Source: a bacterium (GTDB lineage Bacteria > Actinomycetota > Acidimicrobiia > Acidimicrobiales > Bin134). Taken from it: a stretch of 34,094 nucleotides of DNA. The stretch lies in assembly GCA_026709815.1 (NCBI GenBank), contig JAPOSH010000021.1, forward strand, positions 1 to 34,094, written 5' to 3'. The notes beneath the pieces are model-generated. The model was not told the origin of the DNA. It made no database searches and saw only the letters and a list, made by a program, of their open reading frames with translations. Of the stretch, positions 1 to 8,400 are shown in pieces. Position 1 is the first letter of the stretch, and every line of letters begins with the position of its first letter. Both the position numbers and the translations under genes were made by a program.

Positions 1-2
1 GG

Positions 3-22
3 CCCCCCCCCCCCCCCCCCCC
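3..22. repeat. Poly-C homopolymer at window edge
   Basis: Twenty consecutive C residues follow two G residues at the very start of the window. A run this long at the edge of a sequence is more often an assembly or sequencing-end artefact than biology, although it may be genuine. It lies upstream of the P450 gene and leaves little room to see that gene's promoter. Confidence 0.6.
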
Positions 23-59
23 ATATCCGTCATGCCCAATCTCAAGGATGAACCTAACC

Positions 60-1349
60 ATGACTGACCTGGAGAGCCGGAACTTCTTCACCGACAACGA
101 CCTAGTGGGCAATCCCTACCAGTACTTCGACCGCCTCCGATCGCTGTGTCCCGTTCATCCCGAGCCCCACCACGACGTGATGATGGTCACCGGCTATCGC
201 GAGGCCGACGAGGTGTACCGCGACACTAAGGGCTTCTCGGCCTGCAACTCGGTGACCGGGCCATTCCCCGGCTTCCCGGTGCCACTGGAGGGTGACGACG
301 TAAGCCGCCTGATCGCCGAGCACCGCGACAAGCTGCCCATGGCCGATCTGCTCCCCACCATGGACCCGCCCGACCACACCAACCACCGGGCCCTGCTCAT
401 GCAGCTCATCGACCCCGAGCGCCTAAGCGAGAACGAGGAGTTCATGAGGCGCCTGGCCGACCGCCAGCTCGATGCTTTCATCGGACGGGGCCGCTGCGAG
501 TTCATCAGGGATTTCGCCCAGCCTTTCGCCCTTTTGGTGGTGGCCGAGCTGCTCGGCGTGCCTGAGGCCGACCGGGACGACTTCACCCTTCAACTCCTGC
601 GCGGCGGTGCCGAGCAAGGAACCGGCTCTGGTGACGAGAGCGACGTGGCCCAGAACCCCCTCGAATTCCTCTACGAGCGGTTCAACACCTACATCAAGGA
701 TCGCCGGGCCAACCCCCGCGACGACATGCTCAGCAGGCTGGCCACCGCCTCTTTCCCCGACGGTTCCACCCCCGAGGTGATCGACGTTGTGCGCATCGCC
801 ACCAGTCTGTTCGCAGCAGGAACTGAGACCACCGCGCAGCTGCTCGGCACCATGATCTATTTGGCGGCTGAGAGACCCGGACTCCAAGAGGCCCTCCGCC
901 GCGACCGCTCTCTGATCCCCAACTTCGTGGAGGAGTCGCTGCGCATCGAGAGCCCGATCAAGGGCAGCTTCCGGCTCACTCGCCGCCCGGTGACCGTGGG
1001 CGGGGTTGAACTGGGGGCGGGCACCACGGTGATGGTGCTCAACGGGGCGGCCAACAACGACCCCGGCCAGTTCCCCGATCCCCGCAAGCTGGACATCTCA
1101 CGCGACAACGCCCGCACCCATCTGGCATTCGGACAAGGGATACACGCCTGCCCTGGCGCCCCCTTGGTCCGCGCCGAGGCCCAGGTGAGCTTCAACCGCA
1201 TCCTCGACCGCATGGCCGACATCCGCATCTCCGACGAAATCCACGGGCCACCCGGTGCCCGCCGATTCAGGCACGTACCCGTCTACATGCTGCGGGGACT
1301 CGCATCCATCAGCCTCGACTTCACCCCGGCCCGCGCCGAATCGGCTTGA
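60..1349 (+). CDS. Cytochrome P450 (soluble bacterial CYP)
   Basis: Haem-thiolate monooxygenase of the soluble bacterial class, which needs an external ferredoxin and reductase. The I-helix motif AAGTETT lies near residue 253, the K-helix ExxR (E-S-L-R) near 292-295, and the haem loop FGQGIHACPG near 357-366 with the cysteine ligand at about 364. About 429 residues is normal for the family. ATG at 60 is preferred because AAGGA (44-48) sits 11 bases upstream; an in-frame ATG at 48 would have that purine stretch touching it. There is no transmembrane segment. No ferredoxin or reductase gene is nearby, so the redox partner must be elsewhere. The substrate cannot be read from the sequence; the catabolic setting suggests a lipid, terpene or sterol-like compound, which is inference. 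Confidence 0.93.
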   Translation: MTDLESRNFFTDNDLVGNPYQYFDRLRSLCPVHPEPHHDVMMVTGYREADEVYRDTKGFSACNSVTGPFPGFPVPLEGDDVSRLIAEHRDKLPMADLLPTMDPPDHTNHRALLMQLIDPERLSENEEFMRRLADRQLDAFIGRGRCEFIRDFAQPFALLVVAELLGVPEADRDDFTLQLLRGGAEQGTGSGDESDVAQNPLEFLYERFNTYIKDRRANPRDDMLSRLATASFPDGSTPEVIDVVRIATSLFAAGTETTAQLLGTMIYLAAERPGLQEALRRDRSLIPNFVEESLRIESPIKGSFRLTRRPVTVGGVELGAGTTVMVLNGAANNDPGQFPDPRKLDISRDNARTHLAFGQGIHACPGAPLVRAEAQVSFNRILDRMADIRISDEIHGPPGARRFRHVPVYMLRGLASISLDFTPARAESA

Positions 1350-1369
1350 GCGCGCCGAGAGTGAAGCGG

Positions 1370-1444
1370 CGCGCTTGGAGGGACTCGAACCCCCGGCCTT
1401 CTGATCCGTAGTCAGACGCTCTAATCCAACTGAGCTACAAGCGC
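1370..1444 (-). tRNA. tRNA-Arg (ACG anticodon)
   Basis: On the minus strand the acceptor arms GCGCTTG and CAAGCGC pair over seven bases. The D-arm begins TAGCTCAGTTGG, and the anticodon loop CTACGGA carries ACG, read as ICG after deamination. The T-arm contains GTTCGAGTC. The gene ends at the discriminator base and CCA is not encoded. TadA, the enzyme that makes inosine at this anticodon, is encoded about 1.2 kb away. Confidence 0.95.
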
Positions 1445-1490
1445 AGGCACCCTTATTGTACCCTGCGTCCCCACGACAGTCGCTACTGGA

Positions 1491-2369
1491 TTAGATGCGA
1501 GACGGGCAGTTTCGGAGCACGGGCGAAATCGCCGACGATGAGCCGGTGAGATCGAAAGTGGCCGAAATCCTGTACCCGCCGAACGGGATGAACGACGAGA
1601 CCGTGATCTCTTGACCGTCGAGGTCGACGAGGAGATTGGCGAACTCGGCGATGGCGTCCTCGTACCGCAGAAACGATGCTTCGTTGCTGGTGCTGTTGAT
1701 GGCCTCGAACGTCGCGATCTCGCCGCCGGCGAGCACGAGTTCGAGTTCGTAGGTATCGATGCGAGACGTGACGAACCAATCCCAGACCACATAGGTCCGC
1801 AGCAGCGGCTCCTCGCGGGCATCGCTCTCGAAGCAGGCCACCCGCAGCTCGGGAACCGCGCCGGCGGGGGCGCGCTCTGAGCTGATCGCAGAAATGTAGG
1901 CCCCCTCCCGCCAGAGCCTTCCGAGGTTGGGCTGATGCCGCCCGTCTTCCTCATAAACCTGCCAGCCGACTTCGACCGGAGGATCGCCGGACGGGGGAAG
2001 GCCGGCCGGACCTTCGAGATCGCATCCGCCGGGCACCAGGCCGGTGTCAACGCCGAACCGGCACCGGTAGACGTTCAAAAGCGCCTCCTGTGAGGCAATC
2101 AGAACATCTCTGTCGGCAACCTCGGTGGCGCCGGTGTGGCCGCTGAACAGCGGTGGACTCACTGCGGGCCGGACGGGCACGCCCCAAAAGCATCCGCCGG
2201 GTACCAGGCCGGTGTCGATGCCGAACCGGCACCGGTAGACGTTCAGCAGCGCCTCCTGTGAGGCAATCAGAGCATCTCTTTGCCTGACGCCGTCCGCGCT
2301 CACGGCCGAGGCGGGCGCGGCCAGCACAGCACCCAGCATGATCAGGCCGAATAACGGCATGACCATCAT
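1491..2369 (-). CDS. Secreted protein with duplicated 30-residue cysteine motif
   Basis: About 292 residues. I do not recognise a named family. The N-terminus is a clear Sec signal peptide (MMVMPLFGLIMLGAVLAA followed by PASA-V), so the protein is exported. Two copies of a roughly 30-residue segment follow, each with the core LIASQEALLNVYRCRFG and ending VPGGC, so each holds two cysteines. The copies start 56 residues apart, separated by a Pro/Gly-rich stretch. The C-terminal ~170 residues look like a beta-rich globular domain with Trp and acidic residues. The reading frame stays open upstream through the tRNA-Ser gene, but that part is a tRNA read as protein. The start at 2369 (or 2366) follows AAGGG at good spacing. 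The role is unknown; the paired cysteines suggest a disulfide-bonded module. Confidence 0.72.
   Translation of the reverse strand: MMVMPLFGLIMLGAVLAAPASAVSADGVRQRDALIASQEALLNVYRCRFGIDTGLVPGGCFWGVPVRPAVSPPLFSGHTGATEVADRDVLIASQEALLNVYRCRFGVDTGLVPGGCDLEGPAGLPPSGDPPVEVGWQVYEEDGRHQPNLGRLWREGAYISAISSERAPAGAVPELRVACFESDAREEPLLRTYVVWDWFVTSRIDTYELELVLAGGEIATFEAINSTSNEASFLRYEDAIAEFANLLVDLDGQEITVSSFIPFGGYRISATFDLTGSSSAISPVLRNCPSRI
2022..2111 (-). repeat. 90-bp intragenic repeat, distal copy
   Basis: Second copy, in reading order, of a 90-bp unit encoding the cysteine motif of the secreted protein. It is 168 bp from its partner at 2190-2279 and differs at a few positions, mostly without changing the encoded core. 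Confidence 0.85.
2190..2279 (-). repeat. 90-bp intragenic repeat, proximal copy
   Basis: First copy, in reading order, of the 90-bp unit in the secreted-protein gene. It encodes the same LIASQEALLNVYRCRFG core as the copy at 2022-2111. The high nucleotide identity points to a fairly recent internal duplication or gene conversion. Confidence 0.85.
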
Positions 2370-2472
2370 GTGCTTCGCCCTTCGACCCACTGCCGTAAAT
2401 ATACAGTTTGCCCCTGTCCATGCCGATGTTTTGCAGGGGGTTTGCAGCAGGATCGCTCTTTTTCTGTGTCTG

Positions 2473-2559
2473 CGGAAGGTATGGGATTCGAACCCATGGT
2501 GACCCGGAGGCCACAACGGCTTTCGAGGCCGCCCCATTCGTCCGCTCTGGCAACCTTCC
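2473..2559 (-). tRNA. tRNA-Ser (CGA anticodon)
   Basis: The minus-strand acceptor arms GGAAGGT and ACCTTCC pair. The anticodon loop has CGA, and a long variable arm (class II tRNA) precedes the T-loop GGTTCGAATCC. The length of 87 nt fits serine tRNAs. CCA is not encoded. It sits between the secreted-protein gene (same strand) and tadA (opposite strand). Confidence 0.95.
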
Positions 2560-2613
2560 ACAACCCAGGGTAGCGGGCCGCAGACGGGGGCTCACAGCCC
2601 ATAACCTGACCCT

Positions 2614-3063
2614 GTGACCGACGACCGGGCGTTGATGGAGTTGGCCTTGGCCGAGGCTCGGCGGGCCGGCGAGCGGGGCGAGGTGCCCATCGGCGCCGTG
2701 GTGGCCATCGAAGGGGCCGTGGTGGCCGCCCGCCACAACGAGCGGGAGAGCACCGGCGATCCCACCGCCCACGCCGAGATCCTGGCGCTGCGGGACGCGG
2801 CCGCGGTCTGGGGCTCGTCCCGGCTCACCGGAGCGACGCTGGTGACCACGCTGGAGCCCTGCCCGATGTGCGCGGGGGCGGCGGTGACAGCCCGTGTGGG
2901 CCGGGTGGTGTTCGCCGCTGAGGATCCCAAAGCCGGGGCGTGCGGCACGCTCTACAACCTGGGGGCCGACCCCCGCCTGAACCACAACTTCGACGTGGTG
3001 CCCGGCATCGGACGCGAGGAGTCGGCTGCCCTTTTGAGAGGCTTCTTCGCCGCCCGACGCTGA
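2614..3063 (+). CDS. tadA: tRNA-specific adenosine deaminase TadA
   Basis: Deaminates adenosine 34 of tRNA-Arg(ACG) to inosine so that the tRNA can read CGU, CGC and CGA. The cytidine-deaminase-like zinc site is complete: H53-A-E55 (E55 is the proton shuttle) and P82-C83-P-M-C86. The length of 149 residues is typical. The start is GTG at 2614; no stronger start is in frame upstream. The tRNA substrate is encoded at 1370-1444 in the same window. It is the essential housekeeping enzyme rather than a free-base deaminase, judged by the HAE and PCPMC motifs and the length. Confidence 0.93.
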   Translation: MTDDRALMELALAEARRAGERGEVPIGAVVAIEGAVVAARHNERESTGDPTAHAEILALRDAAAVWGSSRLTGATLVTTLEPCPMCAGAAVTARVGRVVFAAEDPKAGACGTLYNLGADPRLNHNFDVVPGIGREESAALLRGFFAARR

Positions 3064-3066
3064 GGC

Positions 3067-3663
3067 TCAGCTGCTCTTCCCGCCGAAGGCGCCCCGCCGC
3101 GGGCGCACCCGGCCCGCCCCCCGGCGACGGGGCCAGAAAAGCCAGGCGGCGAGAGCTGCGGCCACACAGATGATGACGGCCAGCGCCACGGTGGCCCCAC
3201 TGAGGCCGCTTGAGCTTCCCGACCCTTGCGCGGCGGAGGCGGGCAGCCACTCAGGCGGATCGGCCGCCGGATCGTAGGTGAATTCGAACTCCTCAGTGGC
3301 CCAGTCGCCATCGCTCTGGTCGAGCAACTCCCAGACCACCCGGTACCGGCCAGGCTCGGTCAAAGAGCCGAAGCGGCCCTGAACCAGGTGGCCGTCCACC
3401 GTGATCGCCGTCAGGCTGCGGCCGCCATCGGGATACTGCAGCGCCACCCCATTGGAACCGTGGGGCTGAATGGGGTCTCGGAACTCCATCTCCACCCGGT
3501 CGACCAACCCGCCCACCGTTTGACCGGGTTTCGGCGCCGACCGGACCATCTCGGCATGGGCGTCGGCGGCCCGGCCCACCACCGCCAAAATCGATGCCAA
3601 AAGGCCCAGAACAAGCGAAAATGCCAGCACGAACGCGATTGCCCTTCGTGTCCGAACCCGCAT
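3067..3663 (-). CDS. CopC-like copper-resistance domain protein, membrane anchored
   Basis: 198 residues, convergent with tadA, whose stop is 3 bases away. It has a signal or anchor segment (~9-30), then a CopC/YobA immunoglobulin-like domain starting at the typical HAEMVRSAPKPGQ (~36-48) and ending near residue 131. A short linker, one transmembrane helix (~152-176) and a basic Arg-rich tail follow. CopC proteins bind Cu(II) outside the membrane through the N-terminal His and a later Asp-x-His. The first His is present here, but the later position reads D-G-D, so one usual ligand is missing. No CopD-like membrane domain or copper ATPase is adjacent. Copper binding is therefore uncertain; fold assignment is fairly secure. 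Confidence 0.78.
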   Translation of the reverse strand: MRVRTRRAIAFVLAFSLVLGLLASILAVVGRAADAHAEMVRSAPKPGQTVGGLVDRVEMEFRDPIQPHGSNGVALQYPDGGRSLTAITVDGHLVQGRFGSLTEPGRYRVVWELLDQSDGDWATEEFEFTYDPAADPPEWLPASAAQGSGSSSGLSGATVALAVIICVAAALAAWLFWPRRRGAGRVRPRRGAFGGKSS

Positions 3664-3743
3664 TGCCCAACCCTATGCCGCCATTGGCGCTCCCAAACAG
3701 CCGACGGCGCCCGGTTGGGCGTATCGTGCAGGACGTGCATGCG

Positions 3744-5636
3744 ATGGGAGGCGCTCACAGCGCCATGGGCCACGATCCCGCCGGGGTCAAGGGCAAGCGG
3801 ATCGCCGGTCAGACGATCCGCCGGGTTGCCGGCTTCGCGCGTCCCTATCAGGCCATGCTCGTCGGGTTCGTGGCGGTGCTTTTGCTGGGGGCGCTGCTGT
3901 CGCTGGTGCCGCCGCTGCTGTTCCGGCAGATCATCGACGAGGCCATTGAGAACCGGGACCGGGGCCAAGTCCACCTGCTGGCGGGGATCATCGTGCTGGC
4001 CGCTTTCGGCGAGGCCGCCCTGTCCTTCATCGAGCGCTACTGGTCGGCCCGCATCGGCGAGGGGCTGATCTACGACCTGCGGGTGAAGCTCTACGACCAC
4101 GTGCAGCGCATGCCGATGGCGTTCTTCACCCAAGTGCAGACCGGCTCGCTGATCAGCCGCATGAACAACGACGTGATCGGCGCCCAGCGGGCGTTCACCG
4201 GCACGCTGGGGTCGGTGGTGTCCAACACCATCGTGCTGGCCACCACGCTGGTGGCCATGTTCTTGCTGGAATGGCGGCTCACGCTGTTGGCCCTGGCCCT
4301 GCTGCCGGTGTTCATCCTGCCCACCAAGCGGGTGGGCCAAAGGCTCCAAGCCCTCACCCGGGAGTCCATGGAGCACAACGCCTCCATGAACACGGTGATG
4401 ACCGAGCGGCTGAACGTGTCGGGGGCGCTGCTGGTGAAGCTGTTCGGGCGCCACGACTCCGAGCGGGACGGGTTCGGGGCCACCGCCGGGCGGGTGCGCG
4501 ACATCGGGGTGCGCAGCGCAATGTACGGGCGGACGTTCTTCATCGCCCTGAGCCTGGTGGGGGCGGTGGGCGCCGCGGTGCTGTACTGGGTGGGGGCCCA
4601 GCTGGTGATCTCCGGGGCCATCACGGTGGGAACCTTGGCGGCCATGGGGCTGATGGTGGTGCGGATCTACACCCCGCTCACCAGCTTGACCAACGCCCGG
4701 GTGGACGTGATGACCGCGCTGGTGTCGTTTGAACGGGTCTTCGAGGTGCTCGACACCCCCAATCCCATCGCCGACCGCGCCGATGCGGTGACCCTGCAAA
4801 AGCCCAGGGGCCGAATCGAGCTGGCCGACGCGACCTTCGCCTACCCGCCCAGCGACGACCGGCTGGCCTCCTTGCAAGCCGACGCCGGCACCCCGGAGAT
4901 CGCTGGCACCCCCGACACCACCGGCCAGCCGGTGTTGCGCCACGTGTCGGCGGTGATCCAGCCGGGACAGCTGGTGGCGCTGGTGGGGCCATCGGGAGCG
5001 GGCAAAACCACCCTGGCCGCGCTGTTGACCCGGCTCTACGACGTGGACGCCGGAGCGGTGCTGATCGACGGAACCGACATAAGGGATATGACCCAGGAGT
5101 CGCTGCGAGCGGCCATCGGGGTGGTGCCCCAGGATCCCCATTTGTTCCACGAGACGGTGGCCGACAACCTGCGCTACGCCCGACCGGACGCCACCGGCGC
5201 CGAGATGGAAGCAGCCTGCCGCTCGGCCTGCATCCACGACCTCATCGCCTCGCTGCCTCAGGGCTACGACACGGTGGTGGGCGAGAGGGGCTACCGCCTG
5301 TCGGGCGGGGAGAAGCAGCGGCTGGCCATCGCCCGGGTGCTGCTCAAAGACCCAGCCATCGTGGTGCTGGACGAGGCCACCAGCCACCTCGACAGCGAGA
5401 ACGAGGCGCTGGTACAGCAGGCGCTGGGGCTTGCCCTCCGAGGGCGCACCGCAGTGGTGATCGCCCACCGGCTTTCCACCGTCACCAACGCCGATTTGAT
5501 CTTGGTGCTCGACCGGGGGGAGCTGGTGGAATCAGGCCGGCATGGGGATCTGCTGGGCGCCGAGGGGCTGTACGCCGAGCTGTACCGCACGCTGGTTCGC
5601 AACGAGCAGCAGCCGCTGACGAAAGGCGCGATATGA
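3744..5636 (+). CDS. ABC exporter, fused membrane and ATPase domains
   Basis: About 630 residues: six membrane segments in the first ~330 residues (ABC type 1 exporter fold), then an ATPase domain. Walker A is GPSGAGKTT (~415-423), the signature LSGGEKQR (~519), Walker B VVLDEAT with D543-E544, and the switch His H575 in IAHRLS. A Thr/Pro/Asp-rich insertion of about 25 residues precedes the first ATPase strand. The fused half-transporter probably acts as a homodimer exporting a lipid or drug-like compound; the substrate is not readable. ATG at 3744 is chosen. Upstream in-frame codons reach into the divergent copC-like gene, and ATG 3765 is an alternative with GGGAGG 13 bases before it. The stop overlaps the xseA start as ATGA, implying cotranscription. 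Confidence 0.9.
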   Translation: MGGAHSAMGHDPAGVKGKRIAGQTIRRVAGFARPYQAMLVGFVAVLLLGALLSLVPPLLFRQIIDEAIENRDRGQVHLLAGIIVLAAFGEAALSFIERYWSARIGEGLIYDLRVKLYDHVQRMPMAFFTQVQTGSLISRMNNDVIGAQRAFTGTLGSVVSNTIVLATTLVAMFLLEWRLTLLALALLPVFILPTKRVGQRLQALTRESMEHNASMNTVMTERLNVSGALLVKLFGRHDSERDGFGATAGRVRDIGVRSAMYGRTFFIALSLVGAVGAAVLYWVGAQLVISGAITVGTLAAMGLMVVRIYTPLTSLTNARVDVMTALVSFERVFEVLDTPNPIADRADAVTLQKPRGRIELADATFAYPPSDDRLASLQADAGTPEIAGTPDTTGQPVLRHVSAVIQPGQLVALVGPSGAGKTTLAALLTRLYDVDAGAVLIDGTDIRDMTQESLRAAIGVVPQDPHLFHETVADNLRYARPDATGAEMEAACRSACIHDLIASLPQGYDTVVGERGYRLSGGEKQRLAIARVLLKDPAIVVLDEATSHLDSENEALVQQALGLALRGRTAVVIAHRLSTVTNADLILVLDRGELVESGRHGDLLGAEGLYAELYRTLVRNEQQPLTKGAI

Positions 5637-7045
5637 GCCGGCTCGACTCGACTCGGCTCCGAGCAGCCTCCGGGTCGACGGCGTTCACCGTGGCCGAGTT
5701 GGCCGAGCGCATCAAGCAGACCCTGAGCAGCGCATTCGGCGACGATTTGTTGGTGGAGGGCGAGATCCGCAACCTGAGCCGTGCCCGCAGCGGACACACG
5801 TACTTCGACTTGGTCGAGCCCGCCGCCGTCAATGGCGCCGGGCGCCAGCCCGAGGCGTCGGTGTCGGTGGCGCTGTTCCGGTTCAACCGCGAGCGGGTGG
5901 AGGAAACACTGCGCCGCCACGGCGGGATGGCCATGGAAGACGGCATGAAGGTCCGCATCCAAGGCAAGTTGGACTTCTGGCCCCCGGCCGGTCGCCTCCA
6001 GATCTACATGTCGGGCATCGACCCCAACTTCACGCTGGGAGAGCTCGAGGCTGAGCGGCTTCGGCTGTTGGAGAAGCTGCGCGACGAGCAGCTGCTGGCC
6101 AAGAACCGCGGGGTCCCATTCCCTGCGGCCCCTCTTCGGATCGGACTGGTCACCTCCGACGGCAGCGCGGCTCACCGCGACTTCGTCGACGAGCTGGAGG
6201 CCAGCGGCTTGACCTGGGAGGTGGTGCTGGCCGACACCCCGGTGCAGGGCATCGACGCGCCACGGCTCATTGCGGCGGCTATCGCGGCGACGAGCCGAGC
6301 CGGCGCGGACGTGATCGCGGTGGTGCGGGGCGGCGGGGCCCGCACGGATTTGGCCGCCTTCGACAGCGAGGCTGTGGCCCGGGCCGTCGCCGACGCCCCG
6401 GTCCCGGTGGTCACCGGGGTGGGCCACGAGATCGACCGGACCATCGCCGACGATGTGGCCCACGAGGCCCAGAAGACGCCCACCGCCGCGGCGGTGTTCA
6501 TCGTGGGCGCGGCCCGGCTGCACCTGGAGTCGGCCGAGCAGGCTTGGGACGGCATCGCCAAGCGGGCTGAGCAGCTCCTGGGCAACGCCGATCAGCAGCT
6601 GGCAACAGTGGGGCAGATCGTCGCCCGCGCCGCGGAGGCCCATCTCCAGCAGGCGGGCAGCCGGCTCCGCCGCCGAGCGGCCCGAATCCGAGAGCTGGCC
6701 GAGAGCCGCACCCGGGTCGAGACCCGCAGGGTGGACGGCTGTGCGGAGACCGTTCGGCACCGGGCTGCGGCCGCCGTCGCCGACGGGCGGCGCACACTGG
6801 AGCAGAAGTCCTCGGCGGTGGCGGCTCTGTCCCGGCGAGCCCCGAGGGCCGCGGCCAAGGAGCTGGGCAATCTGGAGAGCCGGGTGCGTCTGCTCGACCC
6901 CCGGGCGATCTTGGCCCGCGGCTGGTCGATCACCCGACACCGCGGCAAAGTGGTGCGCGATCCGGCGGCGGTGGCGGTGGGCCATGAGCTAGTGACCACC
7001 CTGGCCGAGGGCGAACTTCACAGCACCGTGTCGCAAGGCGAATGA
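5633..7045 (+). CDS. xseA: Exodeoxyribonuclease VII large subunit
   Basis: Catalytic subunit of exonuclease VII, which degrades single-stranded DNA to short oligonucleotides and works in repair. The order is an N-terminal OB-fold (~15-115), then the catalytic core with GLVTSDGSAAHRDF (~180), VVRGGGARTDL (~230-240) and GVGHEIDRTIADD (~262-274), then a long Ala/Arg/Glu-rich coiled region that carries the small subunits. The end motif DPRAILARGWSIT is typical. 470 residues is normal. It starts at the ATGA overlap with the ABC exporter and is followed 13 bases later by xseB. Confidence 0.95.
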   Translation: MSRLDSTRLRAASGSTAFTVAELAERIKQTLSSAFGDDLLVEGEIRNLSRARSGHTYFDLVEPAAVNGAGRQPEASVSVALFRFNRERVEETLRRHGGMAMEDGMKVRIQGKLDFWPPAGRLQIYMSGIDPNFTLGELEAERLRLLEKLRDEQLLAKNRGVPFPAAPLRIGLVTSDGSAAHRDFVDELEASGLTWEVVLADTPVQGIDAPRLIAAAIAATSRAGADVIAVVRGGGARTDLAAFDSEAVARAVADAPVPVVTGVGHEIDRTIADDVAHEAQKTPTAAAVFIVGAARLHLESAEQAWDGIAKRAEQLLGNADQQLATVGQIVARAAEAHLQQAGSRLRRRAARIRELAESRTRVETRRVDGCAETVRHRAAAAVADGRRTLEQKSSAVAALSRRAPRAAAKELGNLESRVRLLDPRAILARGWSITRHRGKVVRDPAAVAVGHELVTTLAEGELHSTVSQGE

Positions 7046-7058
7046 GGAGCATGAGACG

Positions 7059-7319
7059 ATGAGCGCACCCGAGATCGGCTACGCCGACGCACTGAGCGAG
7101 CTTCAGCAGATTCTGGGTGAACTGGAAGCCGAGCGCATCGACATCGACGTGCTGGCGGTGAAGGTCGAGCGGGCCGCGGAGCTGATCCGGGTGTGCCGGG
7201 GGCGGATCAATGACGCCGAGGTGCGGGTGAAGCAGATCGTGGCCGGACTGGACGCCGCCAACGAGCACATCGCGGCAGAAGAACAAGCCGACTGGGACGA
7301 GTCGCTCTCATCCGACTAG
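7059..7319 (+). CDS. xseB: Exodeoxyribonuclease VII small subunit
   Basis: An 86-residue helical protein with the family pattern YADALSELQQILGELE near the start and RVCRGRINDAEVRVKQI in the second helix. Several copies bind the coiled arm of XseA and control access to the nuclease. GAGGAG lies about 9 bases before the ATG. The C-terminal acidic tail (EEQADWDES) resembles other actinobacterial members. Confidence 0.92.
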   Translation: MSAPEIGYADALSELQQILGELEAERIDIDVLAVKVERAAELIRVCRGRINDAEVRVKQIVAGLDAANEHIAAEEQADWDESLSSD

Positions 7320-7371
7320 AACAGCATCTACCCGGCGCATGTTGGACTGCCGCTGAAGCGGGGAGCGCGTC

Positions 7372-8259
7372 TTGCCCATCGAGAAACTCAAGACCGTCGA
7401 TGCTTTCATCGTCTTCGATCTGGCCGACGCACCCGAGTCGGCGGGCATCGTGCGATCGGCCCGCAAGATCCTGCCGGGCGGGGCGAGCGATCTGGCCCGA
7501 TCCATGACCTACGCATTCGCCACCTTTGAGATGCGTCGCAGCGGAGCATCGGCGGGAATCAACGCCCCCGACGACGACCGGGCCGATGCGGTGGCCAAGT
7601 TCGCCGCCGAGATCGCCCCGATGGTGGCCACGGGCCGCTTTCTGCCCGAGCCGGGCGCCCGGGTGCCGCGGACCGCATTGGCGCCGCTGGCGGGATCCGA
7701 TCCCCGAGCAGTCATCGGAGAGACGGCCGAGCAGGCCACCGTGGCCGGTGTGGTGGCCGCTGCCGCACAAGTCAGCGGCGGCCTGGACGGCCGCACCGCG
7801 GCCATCGAGGGCTCAGGACCGATGTGCGACGCCCTGGCCACGGCGGTTGAGGATCAAGGCGGCACGATCGCTGATATGAGCGGCCCGGCCGATGTGCTGT
7901 TCGCCGGCTCGAAAATGGGGGCCATCGACCACAAGTCGGCCCAACAACTCCAGGTGGGCACCCTGGTGCCCTACGGTCCGATCCCGGTCACCGCTCGGGC
8001 GCTTGCCACCCTCGGCCGGGCCGGGACCACCGTGGTGCCCGACTTCATCGCCACCGCCGGATCGCTGTTCGCCTGGTGGCCCACCGGCGACCTTGCCCCC
8101 GAGGCCGTCACCGCCGACGCCGCCACCGGGATCACCGCCTCCCTAGAGGAGATCGCCGGCCACCCCGACGGCCTTTTTTTGGCCGCCGCCCGGCGGGCCG
8201 AGGCCTTCATCGCCACTTGGCAAGACCGCCTCCCGTTCGGCCGCCCCCTGGCCCCGTAG
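7372..8259 (+). CDS. Short Glu/Leu/Phe/Val dehydrogenase-like protein
   Basis: 295 residues. The first ~100 carry LPGGASDLARSMTYAFA, resembling the substrate-domain part of amino-acid dehydrogenases. From about 139 there is a Rossmann-type segment (GGLDGRTAAIEGSGPM, with G147-S-G) and later DVLFAGSKMGAIDH and PYGPIPVTARALA. That follows the order of an NAD-binding domain of the glutamate/leucine dehydrogenase superfamily. The protein is clearly shorter than classical glutamate dehydrogenases (over 400 residues), and I cannot see the conserved substrate-lysine motif, so the reaction is uncertain. The start is TTG at 7372 with GGGGAG about 6 bases before it. It sits 52 bases after xseB on the same strand and may be cotranscribed. 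Confidence 0.6.
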   Translation: MPIEKLKTVDAFIVFDLADAPESAGIVRSARKILPGGASDLARSMTYAFATFEMRRSGASAGINAPDDDRADAVAKFAAEIAPMVATGRFLPEPGARVPRTALAPLAGSDPRAVIGETAEQATVAGVVAAAAQVSGGLDGRTAAIEGSGPMCDALATAVEDQGGTIADMSGPADVLFAGSKMGAIDHKSAQQLQVGTLVPYGPIPVTARALATLGRAGTTVVPDFIATAGSLFAWWPTGDLAPEAVTADAATGITASLEEIAGHPDGLFLAAARRAEAFIATWQDRLPFGRPLAP

Positions 8260-8273
8260 GAGTCTCGCTCCGG

Positions 8274-8347
8274 TGGAGCTGATGGGACTCGAACCCACGA
8301 CCCCCTGCTTGCAAAGCAGGTGCTCTAGCCAGCTGAGCTACAGCCCC
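8274..8347 (-). tRNA. tRNA-Ala (TGC anticodon)
   Basis: The minus-strand acceptor arms GGGGCTG and CAGCTCC pair with one G-U. The D-arm has TAGCTCAGCTGG, the anticodon stem-loop CCTGCTTTGCAAGCAGG carries TGC, and the T-arm has GGGTTCGAGTCCC. The G-U in the acceptor stem is at the third pair (G3-U70), which is the alanine identity element. CCA is not encoded. Confidence 0.96.
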
Positions 8348-8400
8348 GGATGATTCCAGCGTACCGGGCGCCTTTCTGAGGCGTCGATGCAATAGGCCGT

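Noticed and set aside
2370-2472. Small SRP RNA next to tRNA-Ser and tadA
   Set aside because: This neighbourhood often carries it in other bacteria, but the conserved SRP loop sequence was not found here.
2370-2561. N-terminal extension of the secreted protein upstream of 2369
   Set aside because: The extra residues come from reading the tRNA-Ser gene and its spacer as protein; a signal peptide and ribosome site support the start at 2369.
3411-5468. 685-residue minus-strand open frame
   Set aside because: Antisense to the ABC exporter, His/Gln/Gly-rich composition typical of a shadow frame in high-GC DNA, no motifs.
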